Assembly (NCBI GenBank): GCA_000333335.1
Contig: BACX01000662.1
Coordinates: 1-32,732 of the forward strand
DNA length: 32,732 nucleotides
Reading direction: 5' to 3'
From: Sphingomonas-like bacterium B12
GTDB taxonomy: Bacteria > Pseudomonadota > Alphaproteobacteria > Sphingomonadales > Sphingomonadaceae
Each line of letters starts with the position of its first letter. Position 1 is the first letter of the stretch. Positions 26,231 through 32,732 of this stretch are shown here, in pieces. The notes under the pieces are model-generated. The model was not told the DNA's origin, searched no databases, and was given only the letters and a program-made list of their open reading frames with translations. Position numbers and translations under genes: made by a program.

Positions 26231-26740
26231 GTGACGCTCGTGCCGCGGACCAGGCGCACGGCTCCGCTCGCCCGGGCGCCTTCCCAGGCGGGCCAGTCGC
26301 TCGAGGAGGAGGATCAGAAGCGCGCGCTGAAGCAGGAGCACTACGCCTATCACTGCCAGGCCTGTCTCGGCGCCATGGAAGTGCTGAAGGCCGCGCCGCC
26401 CGGAACATACGTCTTCGCGCCAGGCTACAGGCAGCGTTTCCTTCACGCACATCATGTGGAGCACCGGCAGAACGGCGGCGCGCTCGGCGGCGGCAACCTG
26501 CTTATCCTGTGCGAGTATCACCACCGCCTGTTCGGCGACCAGCTTTCACGGGCCCTGGTGCTGGCGGGCCTCGCCGAGGCCACGCCCATGAAGCGGGCGT
26601 TCCCCGAGGACGAGACGGGCGAGAAGCTGCAGAAGCGTTCGGGGCTGCTGACGCGAACCCCATTGTCCGCAGCGCCGTTCGAGGCCCGCCTCTACTTCAC
26701 CGAGGAGCACGCGGCGGCATGGCGACTGAACGGTACATAG
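26231..26740 (+). CDS. HNH endonuclease domain protein, possibly 5'-truncated
   Basis: A protein of 169 residues from GTG 26231. The HNH signature is clear: a zinc-type pair C42-x2-C45 (HCQAC), then LHAHHVEHRQNGG (72-84) with the catalytic His, and GGGNLLILCEYHHRLFGD (86-103) with the structural Asn, a Cys and the last His pair. This fits a His-Me finger nuclease of the restriction or homing kind. The N-terminus is odd: Arg/Pro-rich, no good ribosome binding site, and the frame is open upstream only to a TGA at about 26180. The visible protein may thus be the C-terminal part of a larger one. It is convergent with the glycosylase gene. Confidence 0.65.
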   Translation: MTLVPRTRRTAPLARAPSQAGQSLEEEDQKRALKQEHYAYHCQACLGAMEVLKAAPPGTYVFAPGYRQRFLHAHHVEHRQNGGALGGGNLLILCEYHHRLFGDQLSRALVLAGLAEATPMKRAFPEDETGEKLQKRSGLLTRTPLSAAPFEARLYFTEEHAAAWRLNGT

Positions 26741-26768
26741 CCCCAGCCATGTCGCACGCTCCGTGGCC

Positions 26769-27344
26769 TCAACGGACCGATCGCCGCCCACCGTCGAACG
26801 GCTTGCTTAGGAATGGCGAGCCGGAGGCCCCGAAGCGCCAGGCCGTATCCGAAGCCTTGGATATGCCGATCCTCGTTCCGATCTCCAGGGAGACGGGCGC
26901 CGATGGATCGGCCAATGCGAACGGGGGCGCGAATAGCGATGCGCCATTGAGGGATCCGTCGACACCGAGAGCCTGGCACAGTCGTCCCGGTCCCGAGCAG
27001 AGGCCCTTCGCTATCGCGGTTCCCCGTCGCTCCATCATGGCCTCCAAGCCGTAGAGGGGTTCTATCGCCCTGATGAGGACCGCGCTGCCTGGCTCCCCGC
27101 ACACGAAGTTCAGGCACCAGTGTAGGCCGTATATCCTGTAGATGTGCGCGTGACCGACAGGTCCGAACATGGTGGCGTTCCTGGCGGTCCGACGACCGAA
27201 GCTGTGCGACGCCGGGTCGTCCACGTCATAGGCTTCGGTCTCCACGATCGTGCCGCCGACGCCCATGACCATCAGCTTCACGCCGATGAGAGCGCGCGCG
27301 ACGGTCTCCACGTTCCGCTCGAAGAACTCCTGGGTGATGGGCAT
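26769..27344 (-). CDS. mpg: DNA-3-methyladenine glycosylase (AAG/MPG family)
   Basis: An alkyladenine DNA glycosylase of 191 residues that removes alkylated purines to start base-excision repair. The fold family (Pur_DNA_glyco) is shown by ALIGVKLMV, TIVETEAYDVDDPASHSFGR and NATMFGPVGHAHIYRIYGLH, then WCLNFVC. By alignment with human AAG (E125, Y127, H136), the active-site residues are E37, Y39 and H47. The length fits the bacterial family. GGAGAG lies shortly before the ATG at 27344. An imperfect dyad with core CGATCGAT at about 27357-27377, next to GCCCT/AGGGC, lies in its upstream region and could be an operator. The neighbours suggest acquired DNA. Confidence 0.93.
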   Translation of the reverse strand: MPITQEFFERNVETVARALIGVKLMVMGVGGTIVETEAYDVDDPASHSFGRRTARNATMFGPVGHAHIYRIYGLHWCLNFVCGEPGSAVLIRAIEPLYGLEAMMERRGTAIAKGLCSGPGRLCQALGVDGSLNGASLFAPPFALADPSAPVSLEIGTRIGISKASDTAWRFGASGSPFLSKPFDGGRRSVR

Positions 27345-27486
27345 TCGGCTCTCCGGGCGATCGATACATCGACGCCCTATCAGGGCAGGCGGTCGAGATG
27401 GAGATCGGATCGCAGGGTTGCCGGTCCTGCCGACGGTGATCGATCACGCGTGAAGGGTGTGGCCTCCGGCGTGGCCCTCGATCCCG

Positions 27487-27912
27487 TCAGCCGACCTGAC
27501 GGCCGCGCACGATGCGGTGTCCTCCGGGGAACGTCGGGTCCGTATCGCTCAGTAGAGTCCATCGGATGGACCGCAGGGCGTCATCGTCCTCGAGCAGGTA
27601 GCCGAGGGGCGGATTGCCGCTCAGGATGGGATGACCGGTCCGGAGCCAATCCCCTTCGTCGACATCGGGGGCAAGCGTTCGGATCGCCGCACTGACGTCG
27701 AAGCAGTGGCCGATGCGGGTCCGGGTCTCGGCGTCGAGAAGGCAGGCCTCCGCGCCGTCGCGGAGGCAGCGCCAGGTTTCGACCCGGATCTGGAGCAGCG
27801 CCGCCGCCTGGTCGTCATCGAGACGCCATGCGCGCACCAACCCGCGCAGCCGGTCGGCATCCTCGGAGTCGAGTTCGAGCTCCTCGCCCCACGGATTGTA
27901 TAGATCGCTCAT
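27487..27912 (-). CDS. Xre/MbcA/ParS-like antitoxin-type protein, orphan
   Basis: A soluble, acidic protein of 141 residues. An HTH-like region at about 22-50 (LVRAWRLDDDQAAALLQIRV, ETWRCLRDG) is followed by DWLRTGHPILSGNPPLGYLL (about 94-113), which resembles the MbcA/ParS/Xre toxin-binding pattern W(L)..p(N/H)..L.G..PL.lL. Such proteins usually pair with a RES-domain toxin, but none lies on either side. AAGGAA is seven bases before ATG 27912, a better start than the ATG at 27939. A 7-base perfect hairpin (27484-27502) overlaps the stop codon. The family call is by pattern only. Confidence 0.55.
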   Translation of the reverse strand: MSDLYNPWGEELELDSEDADRLRGLVRAWRLDDDQAAALLQIRVETWRCLRDGAEACLLDAETRTRIGHCFDVSAAIRTLAPDVDEGDWLRTGHPILSGNPPLGYLLEDDDALRSIRWTLLSDTDPTFPGGHRIVRGRQVG

Positions 27913-27935
27913 GCCGCGTTCCTTGCGAGACCTGA

Positions 27936-28058
27936 TCATGCGCCCCGGGCCACCTCGACATCAGGCCGGCTCGGGTCTTCCGCTTCGACGAGGTGCCCGA
28001 GGCCCATCGCCTCGTCGAGGCGAACAGGGCCGGCGGGAAGCTTGTGGTCCTTCACTGA
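27936..28058 (+). pseudogene. 3' remnant of an MDR (zinc-type) alcohol dehydrogenase/quinone oxidoreductase
   Basis: About 40 codons in one frame, ending at TGA 28056-28058. The translation GHLDIRPARVFRFDEVPEAH, followed by RLVEANRAGGKLVVLH, is the classic end of medium-chain dehydrogenases (F.F.E...AH..le..ra.GK.vv). Upstream the frame meets a TGA at 27933 and the sequence becomes the promoter side of the antitoxin-like gene. The rest of the enzyme is gone, so position about 27940 marks a deletion or insertion joint. The intact gene would have preceded the SDR at 28083 in one operon. Confidence 0.7.
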
Positions 28059-28082
28059 TCCACTGGAAGAGAGGAGCTTGTC

Positions 28083-28853
28083 ATGACCGAATCCGTCGCC
28101 ATCGTTACCGGTGCCAGCCAAGGCATCGGCCGCGCCACCGTCATCCGTCTCGCAAAGGACTTCGGCGCGCTGGTGCTGGTTGCCCGCAGTCGCGATAAGC
28201 TCGAGACGGTCGCCGGGGAGATCCGCCAGATGGGCCGCAAGGTCCTGGTGATCGAGGCCGATCTCGCCGCGGAGACAGCGCCAGCCAGAATCGTCGAGGA
28301 GACCCTGTCACGGTTCGGTCAGATCGACGCCCTGCTCAACATCGCCGGTGCGGTGCCACAGATCGACCTGTTCGATATGACCGACACGCAGTGGGACGCC
28401 GGCCTGGCGCTCAAGCTGCATGGCGCCCGACGGCTGACGATCGCCGCCTGGCCGGCGCTCAAGGCGGGCAAGGGGGCGGTGGTATTCACGTCGGGGAATT
28501 CCGCGCAGTTCCCCAAGGCACCGTATGCCGCCGTCGGCACGATCAACGCCGCGATCGTCGCGCTCGCCAAGGCCTTCTCCGATCGCGGCATCTCGGACGG
28601 CGTGCAGGTGAACAGCGTGCTGCCGGGACCGGTCATGACCGGCCGCCGTCGGTCGTACCTCGAACACTGGGCGCCGCTCCACGACATGACGGTCGAAGAA
28701 GCGACGGAGAAGTTCCCGAGGGAGGCCGGCATCGCCCGCTATGGGGAGCCGGAGGAGATTGCCGAGCTGATGGCCTTCCTCGTCTCACCGGGCTCGCGGT
28801 GGATGACGGGATCGGCACTCCGCATGGACGGCGGCGAGGTCAAGGCGATCTGA
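28083..28853 (+). CDS. SDR family oxidoreductase lacking the canonical Lys
   Basis: A protein of 256 residues with a full SDR frame: cofactor loop TGASQGIG (9-16), NIAG (86-89), VNSVLPGPV and a C-terminal SRWMTGSALRMDGGEVK. The active site is unusual. Ser is present in FTSGNSAQ and Tyr at 148 in APYAAVGTINAAI, but the Lys of YxxxK is replaced by Gly152. A similar 'AAVG.iNAAi' form exists in a subset of SDRs as I recall, so it may be a real subfamily with changed chemistry. The ATG at 28083 has GAGAGGAG upstream. It follows the MDR remnant and is convergent with the AraC gene. Confidence 0.88.
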   Translation: MTESVAIVTGASQGIGRATVIRLAKDFGALVLVARSRDKLETVAGEIRQMGRKVLVIEADLAAETAPARIVEETLSRFGQIDALLNIAGAVPQIDLFDMTDTQWDAGLALKLHGARRLTIAAWPALKAGKGAVVFTSGNSAQFPKAPYAAVGTINAAIVALAKAFSDRGISDGVQVNSVLPGPVMTGRRRSYLEHWAPLHDMTVEEATEKFPREAGIARYGEPEEIAELMAFLVSPGSRWMTGSALRMDGGEVKAI

Positions 28854-28859
28854 CACCCG

Positions 28860-29861
28860 TCACGGGCGGCGTCCCGTCTCGGGGGACGCCGCCCTCCGGA
28901 ACTTGGCGGGCGTGGCTCCCACGTGCTTCTTGAAGGCGCGCTGGAATGCCGCCTCCGATTGATAGCCCACCGCCTCCGCAATGGCGCCGGACGAAGCGTT
29001 CGAGCGAGACAATTGGCGCGCCGCGACCGTCATGCGGATGTCGGTCAGCAGATCGGTCGCAGATCGACCAAGCCGCTGTTGGAAATGTCGCACGAACGTC
29101 GCCCGCGACATCCCGCAGAGCGCCGCCAGATCAGGCAGCGTCCACTCGCGTTCGGGCCGCCGGAACAGGGCGGACAGGGCCGGCGCCAGCCTTGGATTCC
29201 CGGCCAGCGCAAGAAGCCCGGCAGGAGCCGCCGCCGTCTCGCTGGCGAGCCGCATGGTCAGGGTGAAGAGCGCGGTCGAGAGCCCGTTCAGCATCGCGTG
29301 ACCGCCAAGGTTCTCCTCCGCCGATTCCACACGCATGAGGTCGACCAGGCTCGCCAGCTGCTCGCGTGTCCCGGTTGCAGGGGCATCCTGTCGACTGGCT
29401 TCGGAGCGTGCCACGAAACGCTCGGGAAAATAAGTGCGCACCAGCCTCTCGTGTATGGGCGACAGCAGGAAGCGGCCGCACAGCATGTCCAGCCGCTCGC
29501 CGTCTCCCTCATTCTCGTCGATCGGCACCGCCGATCCGAAGCGCTGCCGCATCGGCGACGGCCGCGTGCCGCTGCCATCGTGGAGACTGTGCGCCGCACC
29601 GCGCGGAAGAATGAGGATGTCCCCCGCCGACAGGCGCAGCGGCGGGCCTCCCTTCGGATCGTCGACCAGCGCCGTTCCGGCCAGCACGATATGATAGGGA
29701 ATCTCTCCAGCCTCGGACGGATCAAGCTCCAGCCGCCAAGGTGCGCCAAAAAGGCAGTGATGCTCGATCCGGCCACTCACAGGCATCAGTTCCAGCAGGT
29801 GGCTCAGCCAGTCCGCAGCCTCATACATGCCAAGATCCGTGATTTTGATACTCTGGAGCAT
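28860..29861 (-). CDS. AraC family transcriptional regulator with cupin_6 N-domain
   Basis: A regulator of 333 residues. The N-terminal cupin-like sensor (about 15-190) shows SHLLELMPVSGRIEHHCLFG, PYHIVLAGTALVDD and LSAGDILILPRGAAHSLHDG. The C-terminal AraC domain has two HTH units: WTLPDLAALCGMSRATFVRH and SGAIAEAVGYQSEAAFQRAF, then KHVGATPAKFRR. ATG 29861 is preceded by GGAACAG; a longer frame reaches 30053 but runs over the neighbouring promoter. It is divergent from the CMD-like gene 94 bases away, the classic layout for a regulator and its target. CCGGC/GCCGG arms near 29919-29934 may be part of an operator. Confidence 0.92.
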   Translation of the reverse strand: MLQSIKITDLGMYEAADWLSHLLELMPVSGRIEHHCLFGAPWRLELDPSEAGEIPYHIVLAGTALVDDPKGGPPLRLSAGDILILPRGAAHSLHDGSGTRPSPMRQRFGSAVPIDENEGDGERLDMLCGRFLLSPIHERLVRTYFPERFVARSEASRQDAPATGTREQLASLVDLMRVESAEENLGGHAMLNGLSTALFTLTMRLASETAAAPAGLLALAGNPRLAPALSALFRRPEREWTLPDLAALCGMSRATFVRHFQQRLGRSATDLLTDIRMTVAARQLSRSNASSGAIAEAVGYQSEAAFQRAFKKHVGATPAKFRRAASPETGRRP

Positions 29862-29955
29862 ATTATTGAGCTGTTCCAGAATTAGCAATCTCACTTCTCC
29901 ACCGTAGACCGTCCTCACCGGCAAGCCAGCCGGCGCCACGGAAAGGATGGTCATC

Positions 29956-30270
29956 ATGTCTCGCATCCACACACCCGACCTCGACAACGCCACGGGAACC
30001 ACGGCCGAGCTGTTCGGCCAGATCAGGAAGGCCGTCGGCAGCGTCCCGAACACCTATGCGGCAATCGGCTTCCCCGGCCCGGCCGCGTTCAAGGCCGTCC
30101 TCGCCGCCGATGCGGTGCTGGCCGCCGGCTCGCTTCCGAAAGCCGACCAGGAGACGATCAAGCTGCTGGTGAGCTCGGTTGCGGGCTGCGACTACTGCGT
30201 CGCTGCGCACAGCCTGCTCGGCAAGATGGCTGGCCTGTCGCCCGACGTGCTCCGCCACATCCGCGCAGCC
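29956..30270 (+). pseudogene. Carboxymuconolactone decarboxylase/AhpD-like protein, 3' end lost
   Basis: The first 105 codons encode a CMD/AhpD-type protein: LFGQIRKAVGSVPNTYAAIG, DQETIKLLVSSVAGCDYCVA and AHSLLGKMAGLSPDVL. The redox motif CxxCxxxH is intact (CDYCVAAH). Family members carry on for another 60-80 residues, but after HIRAA (about 30270) the frame enters antisense chemoreceptor sequence and continues as nonsense to a stop at 30879. AAAGGA at 29942-29947 precedes ATG 29956 at good spacing, so expression would give a chimeric product of about 307 residues. Its likely role was peroxide or quinone-related detoxification under the divergent AraC regulator. Confidence 0.85.
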
Positions 30271-31308
30271 GACCACGTCCGACATCGCCATCTTGAGCTG
30301 TCGCACCGTTCGATTGAAGTCCTGCCGAACGGGGTCGTACAGGGTTGGAAACGCCTGCTCGATCTCGACGGTGAGGTCGCCTCGCGCAAGTCGGGAGAAG
30401 GCGCCTGTCACCTGACTGATCACCTGTTCCTGCTCTCGAGCGATCCGAGCTCTGCGCTCATCATCCTTCTGCCGTTCGGCTGCCGCCTGGACGCTGGCCT
30501 CGCGCGCCTGTCGCTCCAGCCTGTTCTTGGAGATCACGGCATCACGGAAGACGCGGAGCGCTCCCGCGATCTGTCCGATCTCGTCCTGACGATCGCCCAC
30601 ATCGCAGTCGGCAAGCAGGTTGCCGCGAGACAACGACAACAACGTCTCCGTCACCTGCTGCAGCGGCCTTCCGATCCGCTGAACGGTGAACGCCGCCATC
30701 GCGCCGATGATGGCGGCCGAGAGCACGGTCCCCAGACCAAGAGCGAGGATCGCCTGATCCATGTCTCGCCGCGCCTGATCGGCGAGAGAGTCCGACTGCG
30801 CCGTGATCGCGCGAGTGACCTGCGCGAGGGCGGCGTCGATTACGTTTCGGTGCGTCCTGCTCGCGGCGGCGGCGACTAGATTAACCGCTTCCGGAAGCGA
30901 TGCCTTGTTGGCGCCGAGATCGAGCTCGGAGGCGATGCCAGGCCGGATCGCGTCGTCGATACGCCGGAGTTGGGAGGCCACCCCACCGGCCAGCGCCGGA
31001 TCGAGGGCTTGAAGGGTCGCCACCAGCACATGGGAGTGCGTCTTGTAGCCGAGAAGCGATTGCGCCGCCTGTTTCTGCTGGTCGATGGCTCCCGTCAGCA
31101 GGAAGCCTCGCACCGAACTTCGGCTCCTCTCGATGTCCGTCTCCACCAGCGCGGCTTCTCTGGTGGCCCGGCTGGCCTCCATGGCACGCCAGTCGATGTC
31201 CGCCAGCTTCCACATCTGGAAGCACGTACCGATCGTCATAAGCACGACGAGGAGGCAGACGCCGGAGAACCCGATCAGCATCTTCCTGCTGATTGAGATG
31301 GATGACAG
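30271..31308 (-). pseudogene. Methyl-accepting chemotaxis protein fragment, both ends missing
   Basis: About 345 codons of a chemoreceptor. It starts at the IS66 junction as LSSISISRKMLIGFSGVCLL (first membrane helix), continues with a four-helix-bundle-type periplasmic domain (RSSVRGFLLTGAIDQQKQAA), a second helix (LGTVLSAAIIGAMAAFTV), a HAMP domain (LLSLSRGNLLADCDVGDRQD, EIGQIAGALRVFRDAV) and a second HAMP-like RLARGDLTVEIEQAFPTLYD. It ends at MAMSDVV at about 30271. The methylation and CheA-binding signalling tip is absent, replaced by antisense CMD sequence, so it cannot signal. The upstream start is cut off by the IS element. The remaining frame runs open to 29863. Confidence 0.88.
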
Positions 31309-32732
31309 GTAAGTCGTATGTATTCGGTGAAGACCGTTGGGTTTGGCACGCGAGGTGCTGAGCGAAGGTCAGGCCGCTTGGGCTAAGGGCTGTTGAGCCT
31401 CCTCGCGAAGGCGTTTCCAATGCCAGGGCAGTAGCTCGTGGAGCCGACTTTGCGGATGGTCTGAAATTCGTGCGATGACGTCCCGCAGCCATGCGTGGGG
31501 GTCGACGCCGTTGAGGCGGCATGTCTGGATCAACGAATACATAGCCGCCGCCCGTTGCCCGCCGCGATCCGAGCCACAGAAGGTCCAGTTTTTCCGGCCT
31601 ATGGCAACGGTACGGACGCGTCTTTCTGCCGCGTTGTTCGTCATGCAGATGCGGCCATCATCCACGAAGCGGGCAAAGCTTTCCCAGCGTGACGTCATGT
31701 AGTGGATCGCCTTGGCCAGGTCGCTCTTGCGCGACAGCCGTCCATATTGCTGGCGCAGATGCACCCCGAGCTCGGCAACGAGCGGCGCGACGCGGATCTG
31801 CCTGAAGGCGCGCCGCTCCTCGGCGCTATGTCCCCAGATCTCGCGCTCGGCCGCAAAGATCGCATCCATGCGCGTCACGACCTCTCGCGCCACCGGTGAG
31901 CCGTTGGCTCGGGCCTCTTTGTAGAAGGGACGCCGCGCATGCGCCCAGCACGCAGCCTCCAGGATAGGCCCTGCTTTGCGGCCTGGCACGTACAGGGCGT
32001 CATAGCCCGTATAGGCGTCAGCCTGCAGGATCCCCGAAAAGCGCGCCAGTTGCCGCTGTGGATGGGCGCTCGTCCGGTCGCGTGTGTAGTAGAACATGAC
32101 GCCAGGCGGGTCCTTGCCGCCAAAGGGGCGGTCGTCGCGGAGCGACGCCCAGACCCTCCCGGTTATGGTCTTGCCGGCGGCGATGACGGGAACCGTCGTA
32201 TCATCGTGGTGGATCCGTGCGCCTGCCACGACATGATCTTCAAGAAGGGGAAGCAGCGGGTTCAGCAACATGGTGGCGTGGCCGACCATGTCGGCGAGCG
32301 TCGAGACGCTCAGGTCCATGCCTTCGGCGGCATAGGTCTCGCTCTGGCGGCTGAGCGGCTGATGGAGCCCGAACTTGTTGAAGACGATCATTCCCAGCAG
32401 ATTGGGGCCGACCGACCCACGCGGAACGGGATGGAAGGGCGCTGGAGGCTGCGTGATCGTCGTGCAGCCTTTGCAGACGAATTTCTCGCGCACAGTCTGC
32501 AGGACGATCCACTGTCGCGGGATGACCTCGCGGCTCTCGGTGACCGTCTCGCCAATCTTCTTGAGATCAGGGCTTTGGCAGCATGGGCAGACCTGCGGGC
32601 CCGGCACGACGACACGGTGGCGCGGGAGATTGTCGGACAGGGGTTGGCGCGCCGGCCGCTTGCGGGTGAAGGGCGTCACCGGGACGCCGGCCTGTTCTGC
32701 CGTCGCGACCGCCAGCTCGGCGGCGAGCTCAT
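31309..32732 (-). mobile_element. IS66 family insertion sequence, partial (transposase-end side)
   Basis: The element runs from a GTAAGTCG end at 31309 past the right edge of the window. Most IS66 elements end in GTAA followed by a GC-rich stretch, and the end lies 60 bases beyond the tnpC stop, as expected. The chemoreceptor frame breaks at the same point, so the element is inserted there. IS66 makes 8-base target duplications; the bases GATGACAG (31301-31308) are the copy to look for at the other end. The accessory genes tnpA and tnpB would be upstream, outside the window. Confidence 0.85.
31369..32732 (-). CDS. tnpC: IS66 family transposase TnpC, N-terminus outside the window
   Basis: About 454 residues are visible of the usual 510-550; the frame is open through the right edge (...ELAAELAVATAEQAG), so the start lies beyond. 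Order of parts: the end of the N-terminal leucine-rich region, a zinc-binding region (CPCCQSPDLKK ... CKGCTTI), then a DDE catalytic core with Asp in IHHDDTTVPVI, Asp in LQADAYTGYDAL and Glu in TNNAAERRVR. The characteristic IS66 C-terminal domain follows (GSDRGGQRAAAMYSLIQTCR, HAWLRDVIARI, ELLPWHW). The stop is at 31369. All catalytic residues are present, so it may be active if the rest of the element is intact. A GTG at 32679 is internal and not the true start. Confidence 0.95.
   Translation of the reverse strand, partial: ELAAELAVATAEQAGVPVTPFTRKRPARQPLSDNLPRHRVVVPGPQVCPCCQSPDLKKIGETVTESREVIPRQWIVLQTVREKFVCKGCTTITQPPAPFHPVPRGSVGPNLLGMIVFNKFGLHQPLSRQSETYAAEGMDLSVSTLADMVGHATMLLNPLLPLLEDHVVAGARIHHDDTTVPVIAAGKTITGRVWASLRDDRPFGGKDPPGVMFYYTRDRTSAHPQRQLARFSGILQADAYTGYDALYVPGRKAGPILEAACWAHARRPFYKEARANGSPVAREVVTRMDAIFAAEREIWGHSAEERRAFRQIRVAPLVAELGVHLRQQYGRLSRKSDLAKAIHYMTSRWESFARFVDDGRICMTNNAAERRVRTVAIGRKNWTFCGSDRGGQRAAAMYSLIQTCRLNGVDPHAWLRDVIARISDHPQSRLHELLPWHWKRLREEAQQPLAQAA

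Noticed and set aside
27144-27695. Plus-strand frame of 183 codons
   Set aside because: It is antisense to the DNA glycosylase and the antitoxin-like gene, both of which have better signals and recognisable motifs.
30881-31522. Minus-strand frame of 213 codons bridging the chemoreceptor and IS66
   Set aside because: It crosses the IS end in a different frame from both real genes and is Arg/Pro-rich; a by-product of the insertion.
32679-32732. Vector at the right end as well
   Set aside because: The last bases contain a SacI-like GAGCTC, but the IS66 transposase frame continues unbroken through them, so they are genomic.

Overview
The window looks like one contig from a GC-rich alphaproteobacterium, most likely a sphingomonad (Sphingomonadales). 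The basis is high GC with strong codon bias, a tonB-exbB-exbD cluster with a proline-rich TonB, the DUF1285/Nudix/CCA-transferase operon, and the style of the DUF3297, parC, purC/purS and folB proteins. The first 33 bases are pUC-type polylinker joined to genomic DNA at a HincII-style blunt junction, and the last bases lie inside an IS66 transposase gene. The sequence is therefore probably a clone-based assembly that starts at vector and stops at a repeat.

Layout. (1) 34-2654: a truncated acnA (aconitase) on the minus strand, then a DUF3297 protein and a GNAT acetyltransferase on the plus strand. (2) 2651-6873, minus strand: tonB, exbB and three exbD paralogues in a row, followed by an AAA ATPase. 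This is an energy-transduction operon for TonB-dependent outer-membrane uptake, with stable hairpins in two intercistronic gaps. (3) 7151-9149: a secreted protein on the plus strand, and on the minus strand folB coupled by a GTGA overlap to a pteridine-reductase-like SDR (folate/pterin metabolism). (4) 9298-12591, plus strand: GNAT, DUF1285, Nudix (CoA pyrophosphatase type), CCA tRNA nucleotidyltransferase and a small phasin-like protein, tightly coupled. (5) 12596-16688, minus strand: parC followed by an apparently intact GGDEF-EAL protein. (6) 16797-20291: a small periplasmic protein, then two transporters on the minus strand (SBF-like, and an NCS1 permease broken by a one-base frameshift), then a secreted hypothetical. 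(7) 20295-25571: a LysR regulator, a 54-residue ORF with an excellent ribosome binding site, purC, a membrane acyltransferase, purS, purQ, a DoxX-like protein, and a YhhQ-type queuosine precursor transporter on the opposite strand.

From the tRNA-Arg(TCT) gene at 25631 to the right end the character changes. This part is a mosaic of small, orphan, truncated and fused genes: an RHH protein, a start-less C-terminal fragment, an HNH protein, an alkyladenine DNA glycosylase, an Xre/MbcA-like orphan antitoxin, the tail of an MDR dehydrogenase, an SDR lacking the canonical lysine, an AraC regulator divergent from a carboxymuconolactone-decarboxylase-like gene cut off at about 30270, a chemoreceptor fragment missing both ends, and an IS66 element. 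The tRNA gene is a plausible integration point, and several breakpoints can be placed to within a few bases.

I found no CRISPR array, phage module, complete defence system or convincing new multi-gene machine. The most unusual points are the triple exbD, the acyltransferase embedded between purC and purS, the SDR without its lysine, and the tail-to-tail double truncation at about 30270.
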